DNA from: Devosia sp. YIM 151766
Lineage (GTDB): Bacteria > Pseudomonadota > Alphaproteobacteria > Rhizobiales > Devosiaceae
Reading direction: 5' to 3'
NCBI RefSeq assembly: GCF_030285925.1
Contig: NZ_CP127251.1
Span: forward strand, 868,001 to 932,000
Length of the DNA stretch: 64,000 nucleotides
Shown: one piece after another, positions 53,999-64,000 of the stretch
Layout: each line of letters starts with the position of its first letter
How positions within the stretch are numbered: position 1 is the stretch's first letter
Position numbers and translations under genes: made by a program
The notes under the pieces: generated by a model
What the model was told of the DNA's origin: nothing
Databases searched by the model: none
What the model saw: only the letters and a program-made list of their open reading frames with translations

Positions 53999-54719
53999 CA
54001 AGGCATTGGGCACCGGTGGGCGCAAGTCCGACCGCGACCTCAAGATTAGGGTGAAGACCGCCAAGGGCCGCAAGGTGGCGTCCACCAAATGGCTGGAACG
54101 GCAGCTCAACGACCCCTATGTCGCCCGCGCCCGCTCGGAAGGCTATCGCTCCCGCGCCGCCTTCAAGATCAAGGAAATGGACGAAAAGCATAAGCTCTTC
54201 AAAAAGGGCATGCATGTCGTCGATCTGGGCGCGGCGCCCGGCGGCTGGTCGCAGATCGCGGCCAAGGCCGTCGGCTCGACCGTCGAGAACCCGCTGGTCG
54301 TGGGCATCGATTATCTCGACATGGACCCCATTCCCGGCGTCATCCTGCTGAAGAAGGATTTCACCGAGGACGACGCGCCCGCCCTGCTGATCGAGGCCCT
54401 GGGCGGCCACCAGGCGGATGTGGTGATGAGCGACATGGCCTGGCCGACCACGGGCCATCGTCCCACCGATCATCTGCGCATCATTCACCTCATCGAAATC
54501 GCCGCCGACTTCGCCATTCAGGTGCTCAAGCCCGGCGGCTCCTTCGTCGCCAAGGTATTCCAGGGCGGCACCGAGCATGAATTGCTGCACATGCTCAAAC
54601 GGCATTTCAAATCGACCGTTCACTCCAAGCCGCCCGCCAGCCGCTCGGGCTCGGCCGAGGCCTATCTGGTCGCCAAGGGGTTCAAGGGGCGCGATAGTGT
54701 CGAGGCCGAAGAGGAATAG
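53988..54719 (+). CDS. rlmE: 23S rRNA (uridine-2552-2'-O) methyltransferase
   Basis: A 243-residue SAM-dependent FtsJ/RrmJ methyltransferase. [38 protein letters not shown] (about 49-86) contains the first catalytic Lys and the SAM motif. [13 protein letters not shown] (about 146-158) has the catalytic Asp, FVAKVFQGG (about 186-194) the second Lys, and [19 protein letters not shown] the final Glu. An N-terminal basic extension of about 40 residues is normal for alphaproteobacteria. It acts on the 50S A-loop. Confidence 0.95.
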   Translation: MANNKALGTGGRKSDRDLKIRVKTAKGRKVASTKWLERQLNDPYVARARSEGYRSRAAFKIKEMDEKHKLFKKGMHVVDLGAAPGGWSQIAAKAVGSTVENPLVVGIDYLDMDPIPGVILLKKDFTEDDAPALLIEALGGHQADVVMSDMAWPTTGHRPTDHLRIIHLIEIAADFAIQVLKPGGSFVAKVFQGGTEHELLHMLKRHFKSTVHSKPPASRSGSAEAYLVAKGFKGRDSVEAEEE

Positions 54720-54778
54720 GGCGAACTCTCGGCGGCTCTGCCCGTTATCGTCATGAACCTGCCAACAAGGAGCATGCA

Positions 54779-55081
54779 ATGGCCGTCACCCGTCGCAATG
54801 AAGAGCGTTTTCTCGATGCGGATGAGCGCAAGCTCGTGGCCCAGGCCCGTCATCCCGGTCTTGGCGAAATGAAGGCCGATGACCTGCGCAAGCTGGCGCG
54901 CCATCTGCGCGAGCGCCGGGACAAGGCGGCGCGGGCCGTGCGCACCGGCAATCGCGCCGCCCGCGGCCAGGACCATGCTGGCCATGCCGAAACCGGGAAC
55001 CGGGAGAAAGCGGGGTTGATCCAGGCCGCCATCGCCCGGGTGAACAAGGAATTCGCGCGCCGCGACGAGGCCCGCGAATAA
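54779..55081 (+). CDS. Small highly charged helical protein
   Basis: A 100-residue protein. AAGGAG lies 5-10 bases before the ATG. KADDLRKLARHLRERRDKAARAVRTGNRAARG in the middle and IQAAIARVNKEFARRDEARE at the end predict long charged helices with no membrane part. Short proteins of this sort follow rlmE/ppx in related genomes in my recollection, but I know no function. A nucleic-acid or ribosome contact would fit the charge, as conjecture. Confidence 0.65.
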   Translation: MAVTRRNEERFLDADERKLVAQARHPGLGEMKADDLRKLARHLRERRDKAARAVRTGNRAARGQDHAGHAETGNREKAGLIQAAIARVNKEFARRDEARE

Positions 55082-55106
55082 GCGGCCGCGAGGCCCGGGC
55101 GGGTCT

Positions 55107-56624
55107 CTAATCCTCGCGCCGCGCCCGGTGGCCGGACACATTGCTGCCCGCATCCGGCGGCAGGCGCATATAGACCAAACCGGCAAGGGCGCTGAGGCCG
55201 CCGACGGCGAAGAAGGCGATCTGGAAATCCACCAGCGTCAGCTCGCCGCCATTGAGCGAGCTGGAAATCTCGATGATGGCGCCGGCCACGGCCACGCCGA
55301 AGGCCACCGAAAGCTGCTGCGCCACCGCGACGATGGCCGTGGCCTGGCTGGCTTCCTCGTCGGAAATATCGGCATAGCCGAGGGCATTGGTGCCGGTGAA
55401 GAATATCGAGCGCAGCACGCCTCCGGCGATGAGCACCAGCATCATCAGCGGCACTGCGGTTTCGGCGGTGAACAATCCCTGCGCCGCGATCAGCAACCCG
55501 CCGAACAGCGCGGCGAAGCCGAGTATGCGCGAGAAGCCGAAGCGGGAGAAGATGCGCTCGGCGATGAACTTGCTCATGATCGCCCCGATGGCCGAAACGA
55601 AGGTGATGGCCCCCGATTCAAACGGATTGAGCCCGAAACCGAGCTGCAGCATCAATGGCAGCAGGAATGGCACGGCGCCCACCCCGATCCGGAACAGCGA
55701 GCCGCCGGTGATCGAGGAGCGGAACAGCTTGTGCCGTAGCAGTTTCGGATCGAGCAGGGGATATTTCGTCTTGCGCGCATGCCGCAGGTAGAGCAGGGCG
55801 GCAATGGCCCCGACCGCCAGCGTCACATAGCCATAGATGATCGGCAGGGCCGGCAGGCTGACCACGGACAGGCCGAATACCAGTCCCGAAAACGCCAAGG
55901 CGGCGATGAGAAAACCGACGAGATCGACGGGGCGGGGCGTCCGCTCATCCGGCACTTGCAGGAATATTCCCGCCAGGATGATCCCGGCAATGCCGATGGG
56001 AATGTTGATCCAGAAAATCCAGTGCCAGGAAAGATAGGTGGTGAGGAAGCCGCCGATCAAGGGGCCGGTCACCGGCGCGATCAGTGCCGGAACGGTGAGC
56101 CAGGCCATGGCCGCTACCAATTCGTTCCGCGGCGTCGACCGCACCAGCAAGAGCCGGCCCACCGGGGTCATCATCGAGGACCCTATGCCCTGGAAGAACC
56201 GTGACAGCACGAAGGTTTCGAGCGAAAACGAAAAGGCGCAGGCCAGCGAGCCGAGCATGAACACGAAAATGGCCAGCCGGAACACGTTCTTGGCGCCGAA
56301 CCGGTCGGCCAGCCAGCCGCTGATGGGAATGAAGATGGCCAAAGCCACGAAATAGGCGGTCAGCGCCAGTTTCAGCGCTGTCGGCTCGGTGCCGATATCG
56401 GCCGCGATGGCGGGTAGCGACGTGGCGATGACGGTGGAATCCATCTGTTCCATGAACAGGGCCACCGCCAATATGAGCGGGGTAATGCGGATCAAGATGC
56501 GATGGACCGATGAATCGGAAATGGGCTGCGAGAGCAGTTTAGCCAGTATGGGCCGATGTTGCCGGGCCGGCCAGCCCCCAGACCGAGATTCTCCTTTTGC
56601 ATCGGGCGCGCCTGCACTAGGCAA
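55107..56624 (-). CDS. MFS multidrug exporter, DHA2 (EmrB/QacA) family
   Basis: A 505-codon drug/proton antiporter with 14 predicted helices. The first is PLILAVALFMEQMDSTVIATSLPAIA, which carries the DHA2 motif D1 region. GWLADRFGAKNVFRLAI is MFS motif A, and LSRFFQGIGSSMMTPVGRLLLV matches motif B (RxxQGxG). Motif C-like GPLIGGFLTTYLSWHWIFWINIPIG is in TM5-6. The start is unsure: the frame opens at TTG 56624, but the first 40 residues are low-complexity and a start near RILIRITPL (about residue 42) would fit the family better. No regulator is adjacent. Confidence 0.9.
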   Translation of the reverse strand: MPSAGAPDAKGESRSGGWPARQHRPILAKLLSQPISDSSVHRILIRITPLILAVALFMEQMDSTVIATSLPAIAADIGTEPTALKLALTAYFVALAIFIPISGWLADRFGAKNVFRLAIFVFMLGSLACAFSFSLETFVLSRFFQGIGSSMMTPVGRLLLVRSTPRNELVAAMAWLTVPALIAPVTGPLIGGFLTTYLSWHWIFWINIPIGIAGIILAGIFLQVPDERTPRPVDLVGFLIAALAFSGLVFGLSVVSLPALPIIYGYVTLAVGAIAALLYLRHARKTKYPLLDPKLLRHKLFRSSITGGSLFRIGVGAVPFLLPLMLQLGFGLNPFESGAITFVSAIGAIMSKFIAERIFSRFGFSRILGFAALFGGLLIAAQGLFTAETAVPLMMLVLIAGGVLRSIFFTGTNALGYADISDEEASQATAIVAVAQQLSVAFGVAVAGAIIEISSSLNGGELTLVDFQIAFFAVGGLSALAGLVYMRLPPDAGSNVSGHRARRED

Positions 56625-56704
56625 AGCCGCTTGCCGGTGCTATTGACCCTCGCCAACCTGAACCCGCGCCTCCTCGTCGCCGGTTCACATTCCAACATCT
56701 CTGA

Positions 56705-58237
<1,533 letters not shown>

Positions 58238-58239
58238 CC

Positions 58240-59529
58240 ATGCGCTTCCCCGGCCGTCTCGCCGCCGCCATTGACGTCCTGACCGATATGGACCAGCGCA
58301 AGCGCCCGGTTTCCGAGGCGCTGCGGGCCTGGGGGCTCAACAATCGCTTCGCCGGGGCTGGCGACCGCGCCGCCATCGGCAATCTGGTCTATGACGCGTT
58401 GCGCCGCCGCGCCTCCCATGCCTTCGCCATGGGCAGCGATACGCCGCGCGCTCTGGTATTGGCCGTGGCCCTGCGCGATTGGGGCGAAACCGGCGACAGC
58501 CTCAACGCCGCCTTTGCCGGCGACAGCCACGCGCCCGCGCCCGTGACGCCGGAAGAATATGCCGGCGCCAATGCCGATCTGTCGCAAGCGCCGGACGCCA
58601 CGCGCGCCGATGTCCCCGAATGGCTGGCCCCCTCGCTAGAGCGCGCTTTCGGCGCCCGATGGGTCGCGGAGGGCGAGGCCATGGCCGGGCGGCCCTCGCT
58701 CGATCTGCGCGCCAATGCGCTCAAGGCCTCGCCGGAAAAGGTGATGAAGTCGCTGCACCGCTTCGCGCCCCGATTGGCTGAAATCGCGCCGTTCGGCCTC
58801 ACCATGCCGGCCGGGCCGCGCGACGCCCGGACCCCCAATGTCACCAATGACGAGGGCTATCTCAAAGGCTGGTTCGATGTGCAGGATCAGGGCAGCCAGA
58901 TCGTCGCGGCTCTTGCCGGGGCCCGCGAGAGCGAGCAGGTGCTTGACCTCTGCGCCGGGGCCGGGGGCAAGACCCTGGCGCTTGCGGCGGCCATGGGCAA
59001 TAAGGGCCAGATCTTCGCCTATGACAGCGACCGCGCCCGGCTGGCGCCCATCTATGACCGGCTGAAGCGCAATGGCGTCCGCAATGTTCAGGTGCGACCG
59101 CCCAATCCCGGCGCGCTCGACGATCTTGTCGAGAAAATGGACCGGGTCGTGGTCGATGCACCCTGTACGGGCACCGGCACCTGGCGCCGCCGGCCCGACA
59201 CCAAGTGGAAGCTGACGCCGGAATTGCTGGCACAGCGCCAGGCCGAACAGGCCGCCCTGCTGCTGGAGGCCGCGCCTTACCTCAAGCCCGGCGGCGTTCT
59301 GGTCTATATCACCTGCTCCATCCTGCCGGAGGAGAACGACGACCAGGTGGCCGCGTTTCTCGCCACCCATTCAGGGTTCGCATCCCTCGATATCGCCCAG
59401 GCCTGGCGCCAGACATTGATCACCGACCTACCAGGGGACCTAGCAACACCAGCCGGCGGCCTCTGCCTCACGCCGCGCCGGACCGGCACCGACGGATTTT
59501 ATTGCCACCTGCTGCACAAGTCCGGCTGA
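58240..59529 (+). CDS. RsmB/NOL1/NOP2/Sun family (cytosine-C5) RNA methyltransferase
   Basis: A 429-residue SAM-dependent m5C RNA methyltransferase. The N-terminal part is the NusB-like or linker region. The SAM motif is VLDLCAGAGGKTLALAAAMG (about 233-252). The two cysteines of the mechanism are visible: DAPCTGTG with Cys-309 (release) and YITCSILPEEN with Cys-359 (nucleophile). LTPRRTGTDGFYCHLLHK at the end is typical. It is co-directional with guaB with a 2-bp gap. The target may be 16S C967 as in RsmB, but other Sun-family targets are possible. Confidence 0.9.
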   Translation: MRFPGRLAAAIDVLTDMDQRKRPVSEALRAWGLNNRFAGAGDRAAIGNLVYDALRRRASHAFAMGSDTPRALVLAVALRDWGETGDSLNAAFAGDSHAPAPVTPEEYAGANADLSQAPDATRADVPEWLAPSLERAFGARWVAEGEAMAGRPSLDLRANALKASPEKVMKSLHRFAPRLAEIAPFGLTMPAGPRDARTPNVTNDEGYLKGWFDVQDQGSQIVAALAGARESEQVLDLCAGAGGKTLALAAAMGNKGQIFAYDSDRARLAPIYDRLKRNGVRNVQVRPPNPGALDDLVEKMDRVVVDAPCTGTGTWRRRPDTKWKLTPELLAQRQAEQAALLLEAAPYLKPGGVLVYITCSILPEENDDQVAAFLATHSGFASLDIAQAWRQTLITDLPGDLATPAGGLCLTPRRTGTDGFYCHLLHKSG

Positions 59530-59544
59530 GATATCGCAGTCCCC

Positions 59545-59710
59545 CTCATCCGGCGCTGCGCGCCACCTTCTCCCCGAGGGGGAGAAGAACAGGCCGGCGC
59601 CCCCTCTTATTCCTCTCCCCCTCGGGGAGAGGGTGGATCGGCCGCAGGCCGAGACGGGTGAGGGGGGAGCCTTCACAAATAACGGGTGAGGGGGAAACCT
59701 CCACAAATAC
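59545..59710. repeat. RIME-like palindromic element with a short direct repeat
   Basis: Hairpins CTTCTCCCC/GGGGGAGAAG (about 59569-59590) and CTCCCCCTCGGGGAGAG (about 59615-59632) lie in the 254-bp gap between the rsmB-like gene and tspO. At its right end GGGTGAGGGGG...CACAAATA occurs twice (59655 and 59684). It is similar in style to 31831-31960. No gene is seen in the gap. Confidence 0.6.
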
Positions 59711-59783
59711 GGACTTTCCCACATCCGTGAACCTTCGGCCCGCCCGCCCGTTCTCGTCAGGCATTGAGCTGAAAGGGAGCGTC

Positions 59784-60266
59784 ATGTCCGCCGCAACTGC
59801 CTATAGAACGCCGCAAAGCTGGATTGCCCTTGCCGTTTTTCTGCTGCTCGTGATCGGAATCGGGGCGCTGATCGGCACGCAATCGGTGCCCGGCGATTGG
59901 TACGACAATCTCGTCAAGCCGCCGCTCAATCCCCCCAGCGCGGTTTTCGCTCCGGTCTGGTTCACGCTTTACGTGATGATCGCTTTGGCCGGGTGGCGCG
60001 TCTGGGTCGAGGCGCCGCGCTCCAATGCCATGATGCTGTGGGGCGCGCAAATGCTGCTCAACTGGGCCTGGTCGCCGTCATTCTTCGTCGCCCAGCAACC
60101 TTGGCTGGCCTTCGTCATCATCGCCGCCATGTGGCTCAGCATCCTGGGCTTCATCCTGGTCGTGCGCAAACGCGACCTGCTGGCGGCGTGGTTGTTCGCG
60201 CCCTATCTGGCCTGGGTGAGCTTTGCCGCCTATCTCAATCTTTCGATCGCCATCCTCAATCCTTAG
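59784..60266 (+). CDS. tspO: TspO/MBR family tryptophan-rich sensory protein
   Basis: A 160-residue, five-helix membrane protein. DNLVKPPLNPPSAVFAPVWFTLYVMIALAGWRVW (about 40-74), the LLNWAWSPSFFVAQQPWLAF block (about 92-112) and PYLAWVSFAAYLNLSIAILN (about 139-158) are family hallmarks. The family binds porphyrins and cholesterol-like ligands and takes part in tetrapyrrole or stress signalling in alphaproteobacteria. AAAGGGAG precedes the ATG. It stands between two guanine-nucleotide genes without obvious functional link. Confidence 0.94.
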   Translation: MSAATAYRTPQSWIALAVFLLLVIGIGALIGTQSVPGDWYDNLVKPPLNPPSAVFAPVWFTLYVMIALAGWRVWVEAPRSNAMMLWGAQMLLNWAWSPSFFVAQQPWLAFVIIAAMWLSILGFILVVRKRDLLAAWLFAPYLAWVSFAAYLNLSIAILNP

Positions 60267-60344
60267 CTGAAACCGATGGATTGCATGGCTCCTCGTCGCA
60301 ACGCCGCGCTTGCGGAATCCGCATGGCGGGGCTAAAGCCTCGCC

Positions 60345-61916
60345 ATGCAGCTCACAGACACCGCCCCGCTCAACGACACCATCCTCATCGTCGATTTCGG
60401 CTCGCAGGTCACCCAGTTGATCGCCCGCCGCATCCGCGAAACTGGTGTCTATTGTGAAATTCATCCCTTCCAGTCCGCCGGCGCCGCCATGGTCGCCCTG
60501 CGGCCGAAAGGCGTGGTATTGTCGGGCGGTCCGGCGTCCACGCTGCACGAAAACGCCCCGACCATCGATCCGGCAATCCTGGCCGCCAATGTGCCGATCC
60601 TGGGCATCTGCTATGGTCAGCAGGCGCTTTGCGTGGCCCTGGGCGGCAAGGTCGAGGCCGGCCATCACCGCGAATTCGGCCGCGCCGAAGTCACCATCCA
60701 CAAGCCCGCCGCGCTCTATGACGGCGTCTGGGATGTGGGCACCGATCATCAGGTATGGATGAGCCACGGCGATCGCGTCGTGGCGCTGCCCGAGGGTTTT
60801 GAAGTCGTCGGCACCTCGCCCAACGCCCCCTTCGCGATAATCGCCAATGAGGCCCGGCGCATCTGGGCGGTGCAATTCCACCCCGAAGTGGTGCACACAC
60901 CCGACGGCTCCAGGCTCTACGCCAATTTCGTGCACGAAATCTGCGGCATCCAGTCCAATTGGACCATGTCCGCCTATCGCCAGAAGATGATCGAGAAGAT
61001 CCGCGAACAGGTCGGTACCGGCAGGGTGATCTGCGGCCTGTCCGGCGGCGTCGATTCCTCGGTCGCCGCCGTGCTGATCCACGAAGCCATCGGCGATCAG
61101 CTGACCTGCATCTATGTCGATCACGGCCTGATGCGCCTGAACGAGAGCGAACAGGTCGTTACCATGTTCCGCGACCAGTTCAATATCCCGCTGGTTCATG
61201 TCGATGCGTCCCGGAAATTCCTCGGGGAACTCGAAGGCCAGTCCGATCCCGAAACCAAGCGCAAGATCATCGGCCGCCTGTTCATCGAAGTGTTCGAGGA
61301 CGAGGCCAAAAAGCTCGGCGGCGCCGAATTCCTGGCGCAGGGCACGCTCTATCCCGACGTCATCGAATCCGTCTCCTTCACCGGCGGGCCCTCGGTCACC
61401 ATCAAGTCGCATCACAATGTCGGCGGCCTGCCCGAGCGCATGAACATGCAGCTCGTCGAGCCGCTGCGCGAATTGTTCAAGGACGAGGTCCGCGCCCTTG
61501 GCCGCGAATTGGGCATTCCCGAAAGCTTTATCGGCCGCCATCCCTTTCCGGGCCCGGGCCTCGCCATCCGTTGCCCCGGCGGCGTCACCCCGGAAAAGCT
61601 CGACCTGCTTCGCCGCGCCGACGCCATCTATCTCGATGAAATCCGCAAATCCGGCCAATATGACAAGATCTGGCAGGCTTTCGCGGTGCTGCTGCCGGTG
61701 CAGACCGTCGGGGTCATGGGCGACGGCCGCACCTACGAATTCGTCTGCGCCCTGCGCGCCGTCACCTCGGTCGATGGCATGACCGCCGATTTCTACCAGT
61801 TCGACATGAACTTCCTCGGCAAGACCGCCACCCGCATCATCAACGAAGTCCGCGGCATCAATCGCGTCGTTTACGACGTCACCTCCAAGCCGCCGGGGAC
61901 CATCGAGTGGGAATGA
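60345..61916 (+). CDS. guaA: GMP synthase (glutamine-hydrolysing)
   Basis: A 523-residue enzyme that aminates XMP to GMP. The N-terminal class I amidotransferase has GICYGQQAL with nucleophile Cys-89 and [11 protein letters not shown] (catalytic His/Glu). The ATP pyrophosphatase P-loop is [11 protein letters not shown] (about 232-242). The dimerisation domain ends in [15 protein letters not shown], the canonical C-terminus. A short hairpin with TTTT (CTGCCG/CGGCAG, 61921-61949) follows and may terminate it. Confidence 0.97.
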   Translation: MQLTDTAPLNDTILIVDFGSQVTQLIARRIRETGVYCEIHPFQSAGAAMVALRPKGVVLSGGPASTLHENAPTIDPAILAANVPILGICYGQQALCVALGGKVEAGHHREFGRAEVTIHKPAALYDGVWDVGTDHQVWMSHGDRVVALPEGFEVVGTSPNAPFAIIANEARRIWAVQFHPEVVHTPDGSRLYANFVHEICGIQSNWTMSAYRQKMIEKIREQVGTGRVICGLSGGVDSSVAAVLIHEAIGDQLTCIYVDHGLMRLNESEQVVTMFRDQFNIPLVHVDASRKFLGELEGQSDPETKRKIIGRLFIEVFEDEAKKLGGAEFLAQGTLYPDVIESVSFTGGPSVTIKSHHNVGGLPERMNMQLVEPLRELFKDEVRALGRELGIPESFIGRHPFPGPGLAIRCPGGVTPEKLDLLRRADAIYLDEIRKSGQYDKIWQAFAVLLPVQTVGVMGDGRTYEFVCALRAVTSVDGMTADFYQFDMNFLGKTATRIINEVRGINRVVYDVTSKPPGTIEWE

Positions 61917-61920
61917 TCGC

Positions 61921-61949
61921 CTGCCGCGGCTGATCTCGGCAGCTCTTTT
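61921..61949 (+). terminator. Weak terminator-like hairpin after guaA
   Basis: CTGCCG / CGGCAG with a 10-nt loop, then CTCTTTT. Short stem; moderate support only. Confidence 0.4.
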
Positions 61950-62065
61950 CCGAACCGCCTCGTCGCGCAGCGCGGTTGAAGATTATTGATTGGGCGCCGT
62001 TCGGTTTGCAATCCGGAGGGCGCGTGATAAAGCTGCGCGCACTTTCGAACCTATCGGCGGCCGCC

Positions 62066-62776
62066 ATGTCCAACGAGAATATCTTCCGCGAAATCGATGA
62101 AGAATTGCGCTCCGACCGCATGCGGGCATTGTGGCGCCGTTATGCGCCCTTCGTCATCGGCGGCGCCATCGCCATCGTGGCCCTTGTCGCGGTCAATGAA
62201 GGCTGGGCCTGGTACACCAAGAGCCAGTCCTCGCAGTCCTCGCAGGAGCTTTACGCCGCGCTCGACGCGGCCGAGCGGGGCGATCTGAGCGCGGCGCAGG
62301 CGCAGCTCGATCAGCTTGCCGCCGATGGCTCCGGCGGTTATCCGGCATTGGCCGAATTCCGCAAGGCCGCGCTTCTCGCCGAACAGGACGATGTGACCGG
62401 CGCCATCGCCGCCTATGATGCCCTCGCCAATACGCAATCCAATATGCGCCTGCGCGACTTGGCGCTGCTGCTGGCCGGCAATCTTCTGGTCGATAGCGGC
62501 TCGCTGGCCGATGTGGAAACGCGCATCGGCACCCTGGCGACCGACGACAGCCAATTGCGCCGCGTCGCCCGCGAATTGCTTGGCCTCGCCCAGTACAAGG
62601 CCGGCGACTTTGCCGCCGCCCAGGCCAGCTTCCAGGCCGTGCTCGACGACCCCCTGGCCACGGCGAGCCTTAGAAACCGCATGGCCTATTACCTGGCGCA
62701 GATGCTTTCCGCCGGCACGGCCAGTCTGCCGGAGCCGGTCGAGGCCGCCGCCGCAGACGAGCCGCTCGCGGAATAA
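62066..62776 (+). CDS. Membrane-anchored TPR-like protein (YfgM type)
   Basis: A 236-residue protein. Cytosolic N-terminus (ENIFREIDEELRSDRMRALWRRY), one membrane helix (APFVIGGAIAIVALVAVN, about residues 27-45), then a periplasmic helical-repeat domain (YAALDAAERGDLSAAQAQLDQLA..., GLAQYKAGDFAAAQASFQAVL) of the TPR_21 type. The WxxY-FVIGG start and position just before der match yfgM in E. coli. Here bamB, which lies between them in enterics, is absent. The role in the known homologue is envelope protein quality control with the Sec translocon. Confidence 0.85.
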   Translation: MSNENIFREIDEELRSDRMRALWRRYAPFVIGGAIAIVALVAVNEGWAWYTKSQSSQSSQELYAALDAAERGDLSAAQAQLDQLAADGSGGYPALAEFRKAALLAEQDDVTGAIAAYDALANTQSNMRLRDLALLLAGNLLVDSGSLADVETRIGTLATDDSQLRRVARELLGLAQYKAGDFAAAQASFQAVLDDPLATASLRNRMAYYLAQMLSAGTASLPEPVEAAAADEPLAE

Positions 62777-62803
62777 GCCGGCTCCGCCGAAGGGAAAACC
62801 GCC

Positions 62804-64000
62804 ATGACGGTCACACTTGCAATTGTCGGCCGTCCCAATGTGGGCAAGTCCACCCTGTTCAACCGGCTGGTCGGCCGCAAGATCGCCCTGGTCGACGACA
62901 CGCCGGGCGTCACCCGCGACCGCCGCGAGGCCGAGGGCCGCATTGCCGATCTGAGCTTCCGGGTGCTCGACACCGCCGGCTATGAGGATGTCCGCGATGG
63001 CAGCCTCGAAGATCGCATGCGCCAGCAGACCGAACTGGCGATTGCCGAAGCCGAAATCATCCTGTTCATGATCGATGCCCGCGCCGGCGTCGTGCCGCTC
63101 GACCAGCGCTTCGCCCAGGTGCTGCGCAAGGCCGGCAAACAGGTGCATCTGGTCGGCAACAAGGCCGAAAGTTCCGCCGCCGAAGCCGGGCTGGTGGAGG
63201 CCTTCAAGCTGGGCTTTGGCGAGCCCATCGCGCTTTCGGCCGAACATGGCCTGGGCCTGTCGGAGCTGTATTCGATCGTCTCGGCGGCCATCGACAAGGC
63301 CGCCGAGGAAAAGGCCGCTGCCGAAGATGCGGAAGCCGTGGGCGATCTGGACATCATGCCCGAGGTCGATGTCGACATCACCCCCGATATGCTGGAAGGG
63401 GAGGGCGACGAGGCCACCCTGCGCTGGAATCCGCGCCGCTATCTCAACGTCGCCATTGTCGGGCGCCCCAATGCCGGCAAGTCCACCCTGGTCAATCGCA
63501 TGGTCGGCGAGGATCGCCTGCTGGTCGGCCCCGAGGCCGGCATTACCCGCGATTCCATTCTGGTGCCCTGGGAATGGCAGGGCCGCACCATCAATCTGGT
63601 GGATACGGCCGGTATCCGCCGCCGCGCCCGCGTCACCCAGAAGCTGGAAAAGCTGGCCGTCGGCGACAGCCTGCGCTCCATTCAATATGCCGAAGTGGTG
63701 GTGCTGCTGCTCGACGCCACCGTGCCTTTCGAAAAGCAGGATCTGGCTTTGGCCGACCTGGTCGAGCGCGAAGGCCGGGCCATGGTCATCGCGCTCAATA
63801 AATGGGACCTGATCGAGGACAAGAACCGGGCGCTGGCCGATCTGCGCGAGGCCTGCGAGCGCCTGCTGCCGCAGGTGCGCGGCGTGCCGCTGGTGACCTT
63901 GTCCGGCCTGACCGGCCGCAATATCGACAAGCTCATGGACGCCATCTTCACCATCGAGCGCAGCTGGAATTCTCACGTTTCCACCGCCCGGCTCAATCGC
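62804..64000 (+). CDS. der: GTPase Der (EngA), C-terminus beyond window
   Basis: A tandem-GTPase ribosome assembly factor for the 50S subunit; 399 codons present. First G domain: GRPNVGKSTLF (G1, residues 8-18), DTPGVTRDR (G2 region), DTAG (G3) and GNKAE (G4, with Glu in place of the usual Asp, as I recall for several alphaproteobacterial Der proteins). An acidic linker (about 165-205) follows. Second G domain: GRPNAGKSTL (about 221), DTAGIRRRARV and NKWD (about 333). The C-terminal KH-like domain starts at the very end and is cut. It begins 27 bp after the YfgM-type gene. Confidence 0.96.
   Translation, partial: MTVTLAIVGRPNVGKSTLFNRLVGRKIALVDDTPGVTRDRREAEGRIADLSFRVLDTAGYEDVRDGSLEDRMRQQTELAIAEAEIILFMIDARAGVVPLDQRFAQVLRKAGKQVHLVGNKAESSAAEAGLVEAFKLGFGEPIALSAEHGLGLSELYSIVSAAIDKAAEEKAAAEDAEAVGDLDIMPEVDVDITPDMLEGEGDEATLRWNPRRYLNVAIVGRPNAGKSTLVNRMVGEDRLLVGPEAGITRDSILVPWEWQGRTINLVDTAGIRRRARVTQKLEKLAVGDSLRSIQYAEVVVLLLDATVPFEKQDLALADLVEREGRAMVIALNKWDLIEDKNRALADLREACERLLPQVRGVPLVTLSGLTGRNIDKLMDAIFTIERSWNSHVSTARLNR

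Noticed and set aside
60078..61658. 526-codon minus-strand frame opposite tspO and guaA
   Set aside because: Runs across two genuine plus-strand genes. Composition is typical of antisense frames.

Overview
The window is high-GC chromosomal DNA of an alphaproteobacterium. The full-length 1551-residue NAD-glutamate dehydrogenase, the fused MrpA/MrpB antiporter subunit, the SufR-like regulator next to sodB, the DUF6894-type protein and the dispersed palindromic repeats all fit Hyphomicrobiales (Rhizobiales). A Devosia-like genus is my best guess. That guess is an inference from gene style, not a measured placement.

Layout. 1-4.9 kb: a leftward PadR regulator / membrane-fusion protein / RND pump operon, with the pump cut by the window edge. 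5-14.7 kb: leftward housekeeping and carbon genes (CysQ-type nucleotidase, SDR, AGE-family sugar isomerase, class I fructose-1,6-bisphosphatase, NAD-GDH), separated by repeat-rich gaps. 14.7-15.5 kb: a tandem array of REP-like elements. 15.5-18.5 kb: small proteins, a flavin reductase, and a stress group of sodB facing a SufR-like Fe-S regulator that overlaps a group III truncated haemoglobin gene. 18.6-22 kb: maeB malic enzyme and an AcuI-like reductase. 22.6-28.5 kb: a complete CUT1 sugar ABC importer with an intracellular (alpha/alpha)6 glycoside hydrolase. 28.7-29 kb: a 57-residue protein gene with its own terminator. 29-36.2 kb: leftward lacI / periplasmic binding protein / two permeases / ATPase / glycerophosphodiester phosphodiesterase / inositol monophosphatase-like phosphatase. 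This looks like a phosphodiester-sugar uptake and breakdown operon. 36.3-42.3 kb: a six-gene Mrp (Mnh/Pha) cation/proton antiporter operon with every junction overlapping or nearly so. 42.4-49.4 kb: a FAD-dependent protein, a BDH2-like SDR, a TRAP transporter whose binding-protein gene carries an in-frame TAG, an IclR regulator, and a solute-binding-protein homologue with no signal peptide. 50.1-52.5 kb: the remains of an integrated element (tiny overlapping genes, a membrane protein, a truncated tyrosine integrase), bounded by a copy of the tRNA-Gln(CTG) 3' end. 52.8-64 kb: core genes ppx/gppA, rlmE, an MFS exporter, guaB, an rsmB-like gene, tspO, guaA, a YfgM-like membrane protein and der (cut by the window edge).

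No CRISPR array, rRNA or complete insertion sequence was seen. The most interesting items are the lacI-ABC-GDPD-IMPase operon, whose logic parallels agrocinopine catabolism, with two LacI-type operators; the SufR-like/trHbIII/SOD group; the disabled TRAP binding protein beside a signal-less binding protein; the tRNA-bounded element with translationally coupled micro-genes; and a family of nested double-hairpin repeats that show compensatory base changes.
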